A model generated the notes under the pieces. The model was given only the letters and a program-made list of their open reading frames with translations. It was not told where the DNA came from and did not search any database. This document shows, piece after piece, positions 36,639 to 45,247 of a stretch of 64,000 nucleotides of DNA; positions within the stretch are counted from its first letter, which is position 1; every line of letters starts with the position of its first letter. The position numbers and the translations under genes are program-made. The stretch is from Exiguobacterium sp. TNDT2 (GTDB taxonomy: Bacteria; Bacillota; Bacilli; Exiguobacteriales; Exiguobacteriaceae): positions 62,001-126,000 of the forward strand of contig NZ_QLVE01000001.1 in the NCBI RefSeq assembly GCF_003331145.1, written 5' to 3'.

Positions 36639-36955
36639 TTGCCCGTTCCCCCTTCAATCAATTCGTTGACACCGGTCGTGAACGCTTCCCATTCCGCGCG
36701 TAGTTCCGCCAAATGAGCTTTCCCCTGCTCTGTGATCGTGTAATACTTTCGCGGTGGGCCTTCTGCCGACTCCTTTAAGTACGTCGTGAAGTACCCGTCT
36801 GACGTGAGCCGTCTTAGGAGCGGATAGACGGCACCTTCCGAGATGGCGACTTGTGCCGAAATGGCTTGCACGAGTTCATAGCCGTAACGGTCATGCGTCT
36901 CGACAAGCGCGAGCACGCACAAGTTGAGCACGCCTTTCTTGAACTGAGGGTTCAT
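36635..36955 (-). CDS. PadR family transcriptional regulator
   Basis: A 106-residue winged-helix regulator (PadR-s2 type): KKGVLNLCVLALVETHDRYG and the recognition segment ISEGAVYPLLRRLTSDGYFT, then KYYTITEQGKAHL and a dimerisation helix. It binds an unknown inducer. Coupled to the DUF4097 gene, which it likely controls together with itself. The AT-rich stretch at 36965-37025 contains CAATAG repeats that could be its operator. Start ATG 36955 follows AGGAGGCGAGG. Confidence 0.88.
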   Translation of the reverse strand: MNPQFKKGVLNLCVLALVETHDRYGYELVQAISAQVAISEGAVYPLLRRLTSDGYFTTYLKESAEGPPRKYYTITEQGKAHLAELRAEWEAFTTGVNELIEGGTGK

Positions 36956-37146
36956 TTCCTCGCCTCCTCTACTATATATTAAACAATAGCTTATCGTTTA
37001 CTATTATTCAATAGACAATAGTTGAATTTCCGCTTATTTCTTGATTGGTGGAAACAACTGGTTCAAATCTGTACAATGAAGGGACGACACTCGTAGGATA
37101 TTTGTCACAAAAGGAATGTATTTAGTTCCAGGAAGGACTGGCCTTT

Positions 37147-39102
37147 ATGAAAGCATGGATTGACCAACGGATCGGAAGACAGTTTTTATTCGTCTTCTAT
37201 TTATTCATCGGACTCATTCTCCTCACTTCACTTGCTGTCTATATGTATACGGAAAACCGAATCGAACAGACGACGTCATCGCTTGAAAGTATTAGCGAAC
37301 GGCGTACGAATGCGACCGAGCTATTCGAGACGTGGCAGTCGATGCAATATGAGATGCGCGGGTACGTCATTCTCGGCGACGAGGCGATGCTCGTTCGCGT
37401 GAAAGACAAACAAGACTTGATTGAGATTCAAACAGCCTGGTTCGAGAGGAACGCGATCACCGAAAAAGAAAAAACATATGCCAGTGATGCCCGGACGCTC
37501 TTCTCAGCCTATCAGCAACGCGTCATGCCGAGCCTTGAGCGATATGTCGTCGCCAAACGGGAAGGGACGGTCACCGAGCCGTTCTTGAAAATGCCGACGC
37601 TTGGCAAAGTGACGCCGCAAGCGGAACCATCCGCCGACCGTAAATTTAAGATCAACTCGAAAAGTGCGGCTGACATGAGCGCGAGTATCGTCGATATGGA
37701 GACGGTGTTCACGGAGTATCGCAACTCGTTAAATGAAGAAGAGAATCGATTACGGGAGCAACTGGCCGCGCACACGAAGCAGGCCCAAGCGCTTTGGCTC
37801 CTCTCGCTCCTAGCGGTGCTGCTCGTCCTCTTCGTCGCCGCCCGGCCCTACGTAAAGCGCCTGACCGGCCAACTCCAGGAGCTGATTATTAATAGCGAAC
37901 GGTTAGCGGATGAACGGATTATTCCAATCCCGCCGGCCGTGTCGTCACGAAACGAGGTCGGACAGTTGACGAATTCATTCCGTCAAATGGCTTCTTCCCT
38001 CGCGACGCAACGCTATCAAGTCGAGGAAGAACGTGAGAAGACGGCTCGCCTCCTGCACTCGATTCGTGATGCGGTCATTTATGTCGAGCATACGACGCAT
38101 CAAAAGTTTGCCAACCAGGCCCTCTTCATCATGTTCAACCAAGCCGTCACGAAACGAAACGAGATGGATTTGTATCGCTTAGACGCCGACTTAGAAGAGC
38201 TCGGCCTGCAAGTCGATCAGAAAGACTCATTCTTCTCATTCATGCGCCGTGCGTTTGACGGTGAGAGCATGGAAGAGAGTGTGACGTTCTCGATGAATCA
38301 AGAAGCTCGTTTCATCCAGATGTACGCAGAGAAAATTCATTTGCGCGGCACCCGTCACGGCACGATGCTCGTCTTCAGGGACGTGACGCAAGAGACCGAG
38401 GTCGACCGGTTGAAGACAGAGCTCGTCTCGACCGTGTCGCATGAACTGCGCACGCCGCTCACGAGCATCATCGGCTTCACTGAACTGCTTCGCTATCGGA
38501 CGATGACCGCCGAACGCACCGATCAATATTTAGGGATGATTCACCAAGAGACGCTACGTCTTGAAGACTTGATTTCAAACTTATTGGACGTGCAACGGAT
38601 GGAGTCCGGCAAACAGACGTATCATAGTCAACCGGAGAGCCTGCACGCCATCTTGAAAGAGACGATTTCCGTCCATCAAGGCGCGAGCGAACATCATCAG
38701 CTCGACCTCGAATGTGATGCGAATCTCTATGTATACGGTGATCGGAATCGCCTAAGTCAGCTGTTCTCGAACTTGCTCCACAATGCGATCAAGTACTCGC
38801 CGGATGGCGGGAAAGTGACCATCTGCGTTACGACTGATCAATCAGATATCATCGAGATTTCGATTCAAGACACGGGCATCGGGATTCCGATGGCAGCGTT
38901 GCCGAAACTGTTCGACAAATTTTATCGTGTCGACAATTCAGCCAGTCGTAAAATCGGCGGCACCGGCCTCGGTCTTGCCATCTGTAAGGAGATTGCTGAA
39001 GGCCACGGCGGCTCGATCCAAGTTGATTCGAGCGTCGGACACGGCTCGACATTCACCATCATCTTGCCAAAATATAGTATGGAAGATCAGATGAGCAGTT
39101 AA
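37147..39102 (+). CDS. Orphan sensor histidine kinase
   Basis: A 651-residue membrane kinase. Span 1 about 12-32, an extracytoplasmic helical sensor domain (CHASE3-like, about 33-205), span 2 about 215-232, HAMP about 233-285, PAS-like about 296-410, HisKA with H432 in VSHELRTPLTSIIG, then HATPase with N box LLHNAIKYSPDGG, G1 DTGIGIP and G2 GGTGLGLAICKEIAEGHGG. There is no response regulator next to it, so its partner lies elsewhere. Start ATG 37147 follows AGGAAGGA; a TACAAT -10 is at about 37072. Confidence 0.9.
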   Translation: MKAWIDQRIGRQFLFVFYLFIGLILLTSLAVYMYTENRIEQTTSSLESISERRTNATELFETWQSMQYEMRGYVILGDEAMLVRVKDKQDLIEIQTAWFERNAITEKEKTYASDARTLFSAYQQRVMPSLERYVVAKREGTVTEPFLKMPTLGKVTPQAEPSADRKFKINSKSAADMSASIVDMETVFTEYRNSLNEEENRLREQLAAHTKQAQALWLLSLLAVLLVLFVAARPYVKRLTGQLQELIINSERLADERIIPIPPAVSSRNEVGQLTNSFRQMASSLATQRYQVEEEREKTARLLHSIRDAVIYVEHTTHQKFANQALFIMFNQAVTKRNEMDLYRLDADLEELGLQVDQKDSFFSFMRRAFDGESMEESVTFSMNQEARFIQMYAEKIHLRGTRHGTMLVFRDVTQETEVDRLKTELVSTVSHELRTPLTSIIGFTELLRYRTMTAERTDQYLGMIHQETLRLEDLISNLLDVQRMESGKQTYHSQPESLHAILKETISVHQGASEHHQLDLECDANLYVYGDRNRLSQLFSNLLHNAIKYSPDGGKVTICVTTDQSDIIEISIQDTGIGIPMAALPKLFDKFYRVDNSASRKIGGTGLGLAICKEIAEGHGGSIQVDSSVGHGSTFTIILPKYSMEDQMSS

Positions 39103-39107
39103 CAAAC

Positions 39108-39141
39108 AAGGGAGGATGCGCATAGAGCGAGTCCTCCCTTT
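39108..39141. terminator. Terminator between convergent genes
   Basis: AAGGGAGGA and TCCTCCCTT with a 15-base loop; short T/A runs on both sides. Confidence 0.65.
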
Positions 39142-39143
39142 CA

Positions 39144-39941
39144 TCATTGCACCTTATTTTCAGGACCAAATGATGGGTAAAGCGAGAGGCCACCATCCGC
39201 GAAAATCGTCGCCCCTGTGACATACGACGACTCGTCAGAAGCAAGCCATGCCGCCACGGCCGCAATCTGCTCAGGACGCCCGATCTCATGCGTCGGGATG
39301 AGCGCCTCGAGTCCTTTTTTCTCTTCCGGGTCTTGCATCGTCTCTTCATTGATGGGTGTATCGATTGCACCCGGCGCGATACCGTTGACACGGATTTTAT
39401 TCGGCGCATATTCGAGCGCGACCGATTTTGTGAACATCTTGACGCCACCCTTACTCGCCGCATAGTGGGTATAGCCGGGACGTGGAATCACTTCATGCAC
39501 CGACGACATGTTGATGATGTTTCCTTGGATGTCATGTTCGACAAAGTATTTGAGGGCGGCACGCACGCCCAAGAACGTACCCGTCAAGTTCGTATCGATG
39601 ATTTTCTTCCAGTTGTCGAATTCCATCTCATGCGTCTTCGCTTCGACTTGTACACCGGCGTTGTTGACGAAGATGTCCATCTTTCCGAACTCGGATACGG
39701 CAGTCTTAATCATCTTCTCGGCGAGTCCTTCTTCCGCCACGTCACCCTTGACCGCGACCGCCTTACCGCCTGCCTCCTCGATGCCTTGGATCACTTTCTT
39801 CATCTCGTCTTCACTGCTGCGATAGTTCAGGACGACATGGACCCCTTCTTTTGCGTAACGCTCGGCAATCGCTCGGCCGAGTCCTTTCGAACTGCCGGTG
39901 ATGACTGCGACTTTGCCTTTCAGTTCTGGATAGTTAGCCAT
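39144..39941 (-). CDS. Glucose 1-dehydrogenase (SDR family)
   Basis: A 265-residue classical SDR very like Bacillus glucose 1-dehydrogenase. It oxidises beta-D-glucose to gluconolactone with NAD(P)+. TGSSKGLGRAIAER is the nucleotide loop, NNAGVQ the structural motif, catalytic Ser in INMSSVHEVIPRPG, Tyr-x-x-x-Lys in YTHYAASKGG. The C-terminal GATIFADGGLSLYPSFGP matches the family. Glucose preference is by similarity; a related polyol dehydrogenase is possible. Start ATG 39941 follows AGGAGG. Confidence 0.87.
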   Translation of the reverse strand: MANYPELKGKVAVITGSSKGLGRAIAERYAKEGVHVVLNYRSSEDEMKKVIQGIEEAGGKAVAVKGDVAEEGLAEKMIKTAVSEFGKMDIFVNNAGVQVEAKTHEMEFDNWKKIIDTNLTGTFLGVRAALKYFVEHDIQGNIINMSSVHEVIPRPGYTHYAASKGGVKMFTKSVALEYAPNKIRVNGIAPGAIDTPINEETMQDPEEKKGLEALIPTHEIGRPEQIAAVAAWLASDESSYVTGATIFADGGLSLYPSFGPENKVQ

Positions 39942-40016
39942 ATCAATTCCTCCTTCGTCTCTTCTCGATTTGTAGTTCCCTCATTCCCCTCTTTGTAAAA
40001 CCTTTTAGGCTGTTTT

Positions 40017-40045
40017 TTGAATATTTGTGGCAAATCTACTATACT
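40017..40045 (+). promoter_or_regulatory. SigA promoter of the CNNM/CorC gene
   Basis: TTGAAT (40017-40022), 17-base spacer, TATACT (40040-40045). The leader after it has a TTCAGG/CCTGAA hairpin (40068-40086). Confidence 0.75.
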
Positions 40046-40120
40046 GAAACAAACTATTCGTTTTCAGGGATTCTCCTGAACGACATACAACTTACTCTAA
40101 TGGAGGTGACTCCCCGATTT

Positions 40121-41455
40121 TTGGGGGAATTTTTGGACAGTCCCATGTTATTCAGCTTATTGATCGTCGCCCTGCTCATTTTTATGACCGCCTTTTTTGT
40201 GGCGGCCGAGTTCTCGATTGTCAAAGTTCGCGGTGTCCGGCTTGATCAACTCGTACTCGAGGGAAACAAACGGGCGTCTGTCGCTAAAAAAGTGATTGAA
40301 AACCTTGACGATTCGCTATCGGCTTCACAGTTCGGCATCACGCTCGCCGCTCTCGGGCTCGGTTGGATTGGGGCTGATCAAATCGAAGGGATGATTCAAC
40401 CGCTTGTCGACCGCTTGAATGTATCGTCGGCGCTTACGACCTTCCTATCCTTTTTGATCGCCTTTTTACTGATCGCCTTCTTGCACGTCGTCATCGGAGA
40501 GCTTGTTCCGAAAACGCTTGCCGTGCATGAGGCCGAGCGCTTGACACTGCTCGTTGCCCGCCCGCTCTATTTCTTCACGAAGTTATTGTATCCGTTCATC
40601 CACGTGCTAAACGGTACAGCCCGGGTGACACTTCGTTTGTTTGGCGTCAAGACGACGGCGCAGGAGACGGCGCACTCGGAAGAAGAATTGAAAATCATTA
40701 TGACCGAGAGTTTCCGCAGTGGAGAAATCAACGAAAATGAGCTCGCCTACGTTCAAAATATTTTCTCTTTCGATGAACGTGTCGCTAAAGATGCGATGGT
40801 GCCACGGATGAACATGGTGACCATCGACGAAGAAGACTCGATTGAGACGATTATCGCTACCGTCCAAGAGCACCAATATACGCGCTACCCGGTCACACGT
40901 GACGGTGACCGCGATGATGTGCTTGGCTTTATTAACGCCAAACAATTATTCACCGCCCAACTCGTCAAAAGCGATGCCCCGTTCGAGTCGTTCATCCATC
41001 AACTCCCGCTCGTGACAGAGTACACGCCGCTCCAAGAAGCGATGGTGAAAATGCAGAATGCGCGGACGATGATGTGCCTAGTCATCGACGAGTACGGCGG
41101 TACAGCCGGCCTTCTCACGATTGAAGATATCCTCGAGGAAATCGTCGGAGAAATTCGCGATGAGTTCGACCGGGACGAGCAGGCTGAAATTACCGAAGTC
41201 ACACCGGGTCATTATCGCCTGTCCGGTCTCGTCTTGACTCAAGAGATTGAAGAACGGTTCGGCATCGAAATCGAAGATGACGTCGATACGATCGGTGGCT
41301 TCGTCCTATCGCAAAAAGCGAATGCGCGCACTGGCGAACGCTTCGTTTTGCCGGGCGAACATGAACTGATTGTCCGTGAAATCGACAATCACCGCATCGT
41401 TTTCGTGGACTTGATTTTAGCCCGTAAAGAGGAGATTCAACCTGAACTCGACTGA
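40121..41455 (+). CDS. Hemolysin-like CNNM/CorC family membrane protein
   Basis: About 444 residues. An N-terminal DUF21/CNNM membrane domain (4 spans; FVAAEFSIVKVRGVRLDQ, SQFGITLAALGLGWIGADQ, LHVVIGELVPKTLAV), then two CBS domains (about 200-330; MVPRMNMVTID, DEYGGTAGLLTIEDILEE) and a CorC/HlyC C-terminal domain (YRLSGLVL...VDTIGGFVLS). Such proteins transport Mg2+ or Co2+; 'hemolysin' is a historical name. The start is uncertain. ATG 40100 lies before a GGAGGTGA and has no ribosome site itself; TTG 40121, TTG 40133 or ATG 40145 fit better, the last just before the first span. Confidence 0.85.
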   Translation: MGEFLDSPMLFSLLIVALLIFMTAFFVAAEFSIVKVRGVRLDQLVLEGNKRASVAKKVIENLDDSLSASQFGITLAALGLGWIGADQIEGMIQPLVDRLNVSSALTTFLSFLIAFLLIAFLHVVIGELVPKTLAVHEAERLTLLVARPLYFFTKLLYPFIHVLNGTARVTLRLFGVKTTAQETAHSEEELKIIMTESFRSGEINENELAYVQNIFSFDERVAKDAMVPRMNMVTIDEEDSIETIIATVQEHQYTRYPVTRDGDRDDVLGFINAKQLFTAQLVKSDAPFESFIHQLPLVTEYTPLQEAMVKMQNARTMMCLVIDEYGGTAGLLTIEDILEEIVGEIRDEFDRDEQAEITEVTPGHYRLSGLVLTQEIEERFGIEIEDDVDTIGGFVLSQKANARTGERFVLPGEHELIVREIDNHRIVFVDLILARKEEIQPELD

Positions 41456-41466
41456 CCGATTGGACT

Positions 41467-41496
41467 GCCTTCCCCGATTTTTCGGGGAAGGCTTTT
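41467..41496 (+). terminator. Terminator of the CNNM/CorC gene
   Basis: GCCTTCCCCGA-TTTT-TCGGGGAAGGC followed by TTTT. Confidence 0.85.
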
Positions 41497-41647
41497 CGTC
41501 GGCCGGTCGAACTGTCGCTATATTTTCATGTCCTGTCGTGATATACTGCACATATGTTGCTAATTTGAGTGCGTGTCACTCATTGACACAACATCACCGA
41601 ACAGTTCATCAATGTTCGGTCCAACAACTGCAGAAAGAAGGTTACGC

Positions 41648-42640
41648 ATGGAACGTAAACTATTTTTAATTGACGGAAACTCCATGCTGGCCAGTGCCTA
41701 CTATGGTGCCGCCGCGAGCCGAACGAAAAAAGGACGCGAGGTATCTAAAAACGATCGGAGTGCCGTCATCGGTATGACGGGCCTCATCCGGACGATTCTA
41801 CGCAGACATCGTCCGACTCATTTTGTCGTCGTGTGGGACGTCTCACGTGAAACATTATGGCGCCGCGAGCTTTACCCAGGCTATAAACGCCGTCGCCGCC
41901 AGACACCACCCGAGTTGAAAGCGCAAATGGAACTCATGCGCCAATTGCTTGAAGATAGCGGAATCCCGCAATATCAAGTCGAAGGCTATGAAGGAGAAGA
42001 TTTGATCGCTCATATCGCTCGGAAATTCAGCTGCAGCGCTCCTGTCGTCATCATGACGAAGGATAAAGACTTGCTTCAGCTCGTGAGCCCACGCATCACC
42101 GTCTGGCTTCAAACGCAAGAGCTGCAACAAATGCAAGCTCGTTGCGACATCAAAGACAATCGCCCGCTCCCGCTCAAGCGACATCTTGAGATTCGTCCTG
42201 AGGAGATTGCGGCCTTGTATGAAGGATTGAAGCCTAAACAGCTTTCAGCAGTCAAAGCGTTGACAGGAGACCGTTCAGACGGGATTCCGCCTGTGGCCGG
42301 ATTAGATGAAAGCCAATCGGTCCAGTTAATCAAACGCTTCGGTTCGCTCGATAAGCTCTACACGGCGCTAAGCGTCAAAGGCGACAAACGACAACAGATC
42401 AATGAAACGATCGCGGCACTGACGTCAGAAGAAGTGCCCCGTAACTTGAGACGCACACGTAAAAAGGCCGAGCGCAACATGGAGCTCGTCCGTCTCGATG
42501 TCACGGTGCCAGAACTCGAACACTTGAAACTGGCTCATCTTGAGCTCAGTATCAATTCAAAACGGGTCGAACAAGCGTATCAAAAACGCGGCATTCGCCT
42601 CTCGTTTGATTCAAGTCAAAAGAAAATTTCAGCACGCTAA
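41648..42640 (+). CDS. Stand-alone 5'-3' exonuclease (FEN/YpcP-like)
   Basis: A 330-residue nuclease related to the N-terminal domain of DNA polymerase I. It removes RNA primers and flaps. Metal-binding acidic motifs: LFLIDGNSMLA at the start, WDVSRETLWRRELYPGYK near 73, YEGEDLIAHIAR near 118, VIMTKDKDLLQLV near 140 and ALTGDRSDGIPPVAG (H3TH region) near 219. Exonuclease domain only, no polymerase. ATG 41648 follows AGAAAGAAGG. An ACCGAACA/TGTTCGGT inverted repeat lies in the leader. Confidence 0.9.
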   Translation: MERKLFLIDGNSMLASAYYGAAASRTKKGREVSKNDRSAVIGMTGLIRTILRRHRPTHFVVVWDVSRETLWRRELYPGYKRRRRQTPPELKAQMELMRQLLEDSGIPQYQVEGYEGEDLIAHIARKFSCSAPVVIMTKDKDLLQLVSPRITVWLQTQELQQMQARCDIKDNRPLPLKRHLEIRPEEIAALYEGLKPKQLSAVKALTGDRSDGIPPVAGLDESQSVQLIKRFGSLDKLYTALSVKGDKRQQINETIAALTSEEVPRNLRRTRKKAERNMELVRLDVTVPELEHLKLAHLELSINSKRVEQAYQKRGIRLSFDSSQKKISAR

Positions 42641-42669
42641 AAAGCGCGGACAATTAGTCCACGCTTTTT
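42639..42669. terminator. Bidirectional terminator
   Basis: AAAAAGCG-C-GGAC / GTCC-A-CGCTTTTT with one mismatch, between convergent genes. Confidence 0.8.
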
Positions 42670-43454
42670 ATATTGACCGTAATCCCATCTTCGTCGGTGA
42701 GCGACCATTCCGATGTCGTCCCGCCGAGTTCACGATTCGTCGTCGCATCGACTAAGAGCGTCCACGCTTCCAGACCTGCCTCTTGTCCCATCGGCTCGCT
42801 TGGCCGGGCCCAGACGTTTGCCCCGATGTGGTGGTGATACCCGTCAGCCGCTAAAAATAAGGCGCCCGGATATGAATCGGTCGTCACCGTAAAACCGAGA
42901 CGATCTTGATAGAATAATTTTGCCGCTTCTAGGGAACGTACTTTGAAGTGGACATGCCCCATCGTCGTCCCGTTCGGAAGGCCCGTGAACGGACGGTCGG
43001 CCGCTGCCTCGAGCATCGATTCATACTCAACCGGGTCCGTCGACATCTTCACATGACCGTTTGCTTCATAGTCCCACTGTTCACGGGGACGGTCGGCATA
43101 AAGCTCGATGCCGTTGCCTTCCGGGTCGCTCAAATAGAACGCTTCGCTGACCAAATGATCCCCTTGGCCGACTTCAATCCGTTGCTCGATCAAATGACGG
43201 AGAATCCGTCCAAGTTCGATACGGTCCGGCAACAGGATCGCCATATGGAACAAGCCGGCTGTTCGTGGATTGGAACGCACGCCGCTCACTTCATGTAAGA
43301 TAACGAGCGGCGTATTTGGCGCACCGAGCATGACGCGATTCTCTGTCGTCTCGAGTACATCCATGCCGATGACGCGTTCATAATACGTTTTCATCATTTT
43401 TAAATCATTGACGCGCAACGTGACGGCGCCGAGTTGTATGTTTGTCAATTTCAT
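42654..43454 (-). CDS. VOC family dioxygenase, CatE-like
   Basis: A 266-residue protein with two vicinal-oxygen-chelate halves. Metal ligands are suggested by H in LGAVTLRV..., FHMAILL, IELYADRPR and in the second half GHVHFKV, HHHIGANVWA. It resembles CatE/YfiE-type catechol-2,3-dioxygenases, which need Fe(II) to open aromatic diols. The divergent HxlR-type gene fits catechol/quinone control. Start ATG 43454 follows AGAGGTGA. Confidence 0.8.
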   Translation of the reverse strand: MKLTNIQLGAVTLRVNDLKMMKTYYERVIGMDVLETTENRVMLGAPNTPLVILHEVSGVRSNPRTAGLFHMAILLPDRIELGRILRHLIEQRIEVGQGDHLVSEAFYLSDPEGNGIELYADRPREQWDYEANGHVKMSTDPVEYESMLEAAADRPFTGLPNGTTMGHVHFKVRSLEAAKLFYQDRLGFTVTTDSYPGALFLAADGYHHHIGANVWARPSEPMGQEAGLEAWTLLVDATTNRELGGTTSEWSLTDEDGITVNIKSVD

Positions 43455-43560
43455 AGTTGATCACCTCTATCCTCAGTATACCCGCTAAGTGGGAGCGGCA
43501 GAAGACGGCACAAAAAGGTGGTATAGTTACCAAAAGGATACTTTGAGAAGAGGGATGTAC

Positions 43561-43887
43561 ATGAACAGAATCTCAAGCTGCGAGGTCGATACCGCGCTCG
43601 AGCTGATTACGGGAAAATGGAAACCATCGATTTTACTCGCGCTCATCAATGAAGACACGTTACGGTTCAGCGAATTGAAACGCTCGCTCCCGAACATCAG
43701 TCAAAAGATTTTGACGGCCCAGCTCCGCGATTTAGAAGAGCAAGACATCGTGATCCGCACCGTCTATCCGGAAGTACCGCCTCGCGTCGATTATCGCTTG
43801 AGCGAGTACGGGAAGACGCTCATTCCAGTGCTCGAGATGATGAACACTTGGGGTATCCAACATGCCGAACGGATGCGCAATAAATAA
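43561..43887 (+). CDS. HxlR family redox regulator (YodB/CatR-like)
   Basis: A 108-residue winged-helix repressor of the HxlR/DUF24 group: ELITGKWKPSILLALI, ELKRSLPNISQKILTAQLRD (recognition helix) and YRLSEYGKTLIPVLEMM. A single N-terminal Cys7 (ISSCEVD) corresponds to the redox Cys of YodB and CatR, which are inactivated by diamide and quinones. ATG 43561 follows AGAGGG. Divergent from the CatE-like gene over a short gap with GTATAGTTACC-AAAAGGATAC, so it probably controls both. Confidence 0.85.
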   Translation: MNRISSCEVDTALELITGKWKPSILLALINEDTLRFSELKRSLPNISQKILTAQLRDLEEQDIVIRTVYPEVPPRVDYRLSEYGKTLIPVLEMMNTWGIQHAERMRNK

Positions 43888-43967
43888 CTATCCACATGTG
43901 GATAACCCGTTTCCGCAAAACTACCTATCACTTATCCACAGGAGGCTCACATGATTCGTTATCCACA
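43888..43967. repeat. Cluster of four DnaA boxes
   Basis: TTATCCACA occurs exactly at 43932-43940 and 43959-43967, as its complement TGTGGATAA at 43897-43905, and with one mismatch (CTATCCACA) at 43888-43896, so the first two form a palindrome. The last box lies inside the first codons of the next gene. Confidence 0.8.
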
Positions 43968-44958
43968 GTTAACCGGCCATCATTTTGGGGTGACGGCCCC
44001 TTCATCCGGTGTTCCTACTGAATTACATGGACTACTTCATGAGGCCGAGGCGACATTCATTCGCCACGGATTCACCCTCCAATTCGAACCATCGGTCTGG
44101 ACGCAAGACAAAGCAAAATCGGCACCGACAGAAGTCCGGGCCGATGAATTGACACGTTTATTTCACGATGACACGATTGATTTGATTATTCCGCCATGGG
44201 GCGGCGTCCTCTTAATTGAGCTTTTGGACCGACTCGACTGGGACGCGTTACCCGCAAAATGGATGCTCGGATATTCCGACGTCAGCTTATTTTTATTCGT
44301 CTACACGCTCAAGACGGGGATCGCTTCGGCTCACGGGACGAACCTCGTCGACCTGCGCGGCGAAGAATGGGACGCGACGAGCTCGCGTTGGCTCGACATC
44401 GTATCGGCGAAAGAAGGCGAGACAGTCATCCAGCTCGCCTCAGAGCAGTTCCAAAAAGAGTGGCAACATGACAACCCGAGCCCTCATGTGTATCACTTGA
44501 CCGAACCGACGGAGTGGAAATCACTCGGCGGGACAGAGGCGACCGGACGATTGCTCGGTGGCTGTATTGATGTCTTGTTGCATACCATCGGCACACCGTA
44601 TGGAGATGTCGCCACGTTCCAACAGACCTATTTAAAAGGCGAACCGATCCTCTGGTATTTTGAGAACGCCGAGCTCGATGTTCCTGCACTCAAACGGACC
44701 CTGCTTCAAATGAAGTGGGCCGGTTGGTTCAATCATACGTCAGGCATTCTGTTCGGGCGCAGCGCGGCCCAACAACCCGTTCAAGGCTACACGGCAGAAG
44801 ACGTGTATGCGGAACTGCAGGAATTGCTCGACGTGCCTGTCATTTACGATATCGACTGCGGGCACGTCCCGCCGCAAATGACACTGATTAACGGTGCCCA
44901 CGCCTCGATTCAAGTCGAGGACGGCAAAGGGACACTTATTCAAACGTTCAAGGGCTGA
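43951..44958 (+). CDS. S66 family LD-carboxypeptidase (MccF-like)
   Basis: A 335-residue serine peptidase of family S66, which removes the terminal D-Ala from peptidoglycan tetrapeptides or detoxifies peptide-nucleotides such as microcin C. FGVTAPSSGVPTEL is at the N-terminus, the nucleophile region is MLGYSDVSLFLF (Ser near residue 111), then LVDLRGEEWD and GHVPPQMTLINGAHASIQ near the end, containing the catalytic His. ATG 43951 follows AGGAGGC. DnaA boxes flank its start. Confidence 0.87.
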   Translation: MIRYPQLTGHHFGVTAPSSGVPTELHGLLHEAEATFIRHGFTLQFEPSVWTQDKAKSAPTEVRADELTRLFHDDTIDLIIPPWGGVLLIELLDRLDWDALPAKWMLGYSDVSLFLFVYTLKTGIASAHGTNLVDLRGEEWDATSSRWLDIVSAKEGETVIQLASEQFQKEWQHDNPSPHVYHLTEPTEWKSLGGTEATGRLLGGCIDVLLHTIGTPYGDVATFQQTYLKGEPILWYFENAELDVPALKRTLLQMKWAGWFNHTSGILFGRSAAQQPVQGYTAEDVYAELQELLDVPVIYDIDCGHVPPQMTLINGAHASIQVEDGKGTLIQTFKG

Positions 44959-44980
44959 CGCGTCAGCCCTTGATTTTTTT
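44949..44980 (+). terminator. Terminator of the S66 gene
   Basis: CAAGGGCTGACG / CGTCAGCCCTTG, a perfect palindrome, then T7. Confidence 0.85.
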
Positions 44981-45247
44981 GATGAGCGACATCAGATGGC
45001 TGCGGAAACGACCTTCCGGGAACAAGCCCACTTCTCGTTCAATCAACGGTACCCATTCATCCCCACACCCGTGACTCGTTCCAATTAACAGCCCTTCAAA
45101 GTAAATCGCTTGATCGACAAACCCATGCTTCGCCCATTGATCATGATGCTCCAACAGTTTCAAAAACGATTTCCGGGCTGCCTCTATCTCACCAGTCAGC
45201 GCGAAATAGACACCTTTCCAACTCTCGTCTTCTTCGCTGGTTTCGCC
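44963..45247 (-). pseudogene. 3' remnant of an unrecognised gene
   Basis: On the minus strand an open frame runs from about 45247 to TGA at 44963. The part from 45218 down looks like real protein (KGVYFALTGEIEAARKSF; IERE...GRFRSHLMSLIKKIKG), soluble and helical. There is no ATG with a ribosome site, and a TAA lies just upstream at 45250-45248. It appears to be the C-terminal end of a gene whose 5' part is lost. The family is not recognised. Confidence 0.5.

Noticed and set aside
39288-39998. 236-codon plus-strand frame over the dehydrogenase gene
   Set aside because: Opposite strand of a clearly identified SDR with all catalytic motifs; no start signals.
41596-41620. ACCGAACA/TGTTCGGT inverted repeat as LexA or PurR site before the exonuclease gene
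   Set aside because: The 9-base spacer fits neither the LexA box (GAAC-N4-GTTC) nor a full PurBox; it may only be an RNA hairpin.
45110-45217. ATG 45110 as start of an intact 144-residue protein
   Set aside because: The first 36 residues are antisense to the minus-strand remnant, lack a ribosome site and do not resemble a membrane protein start.
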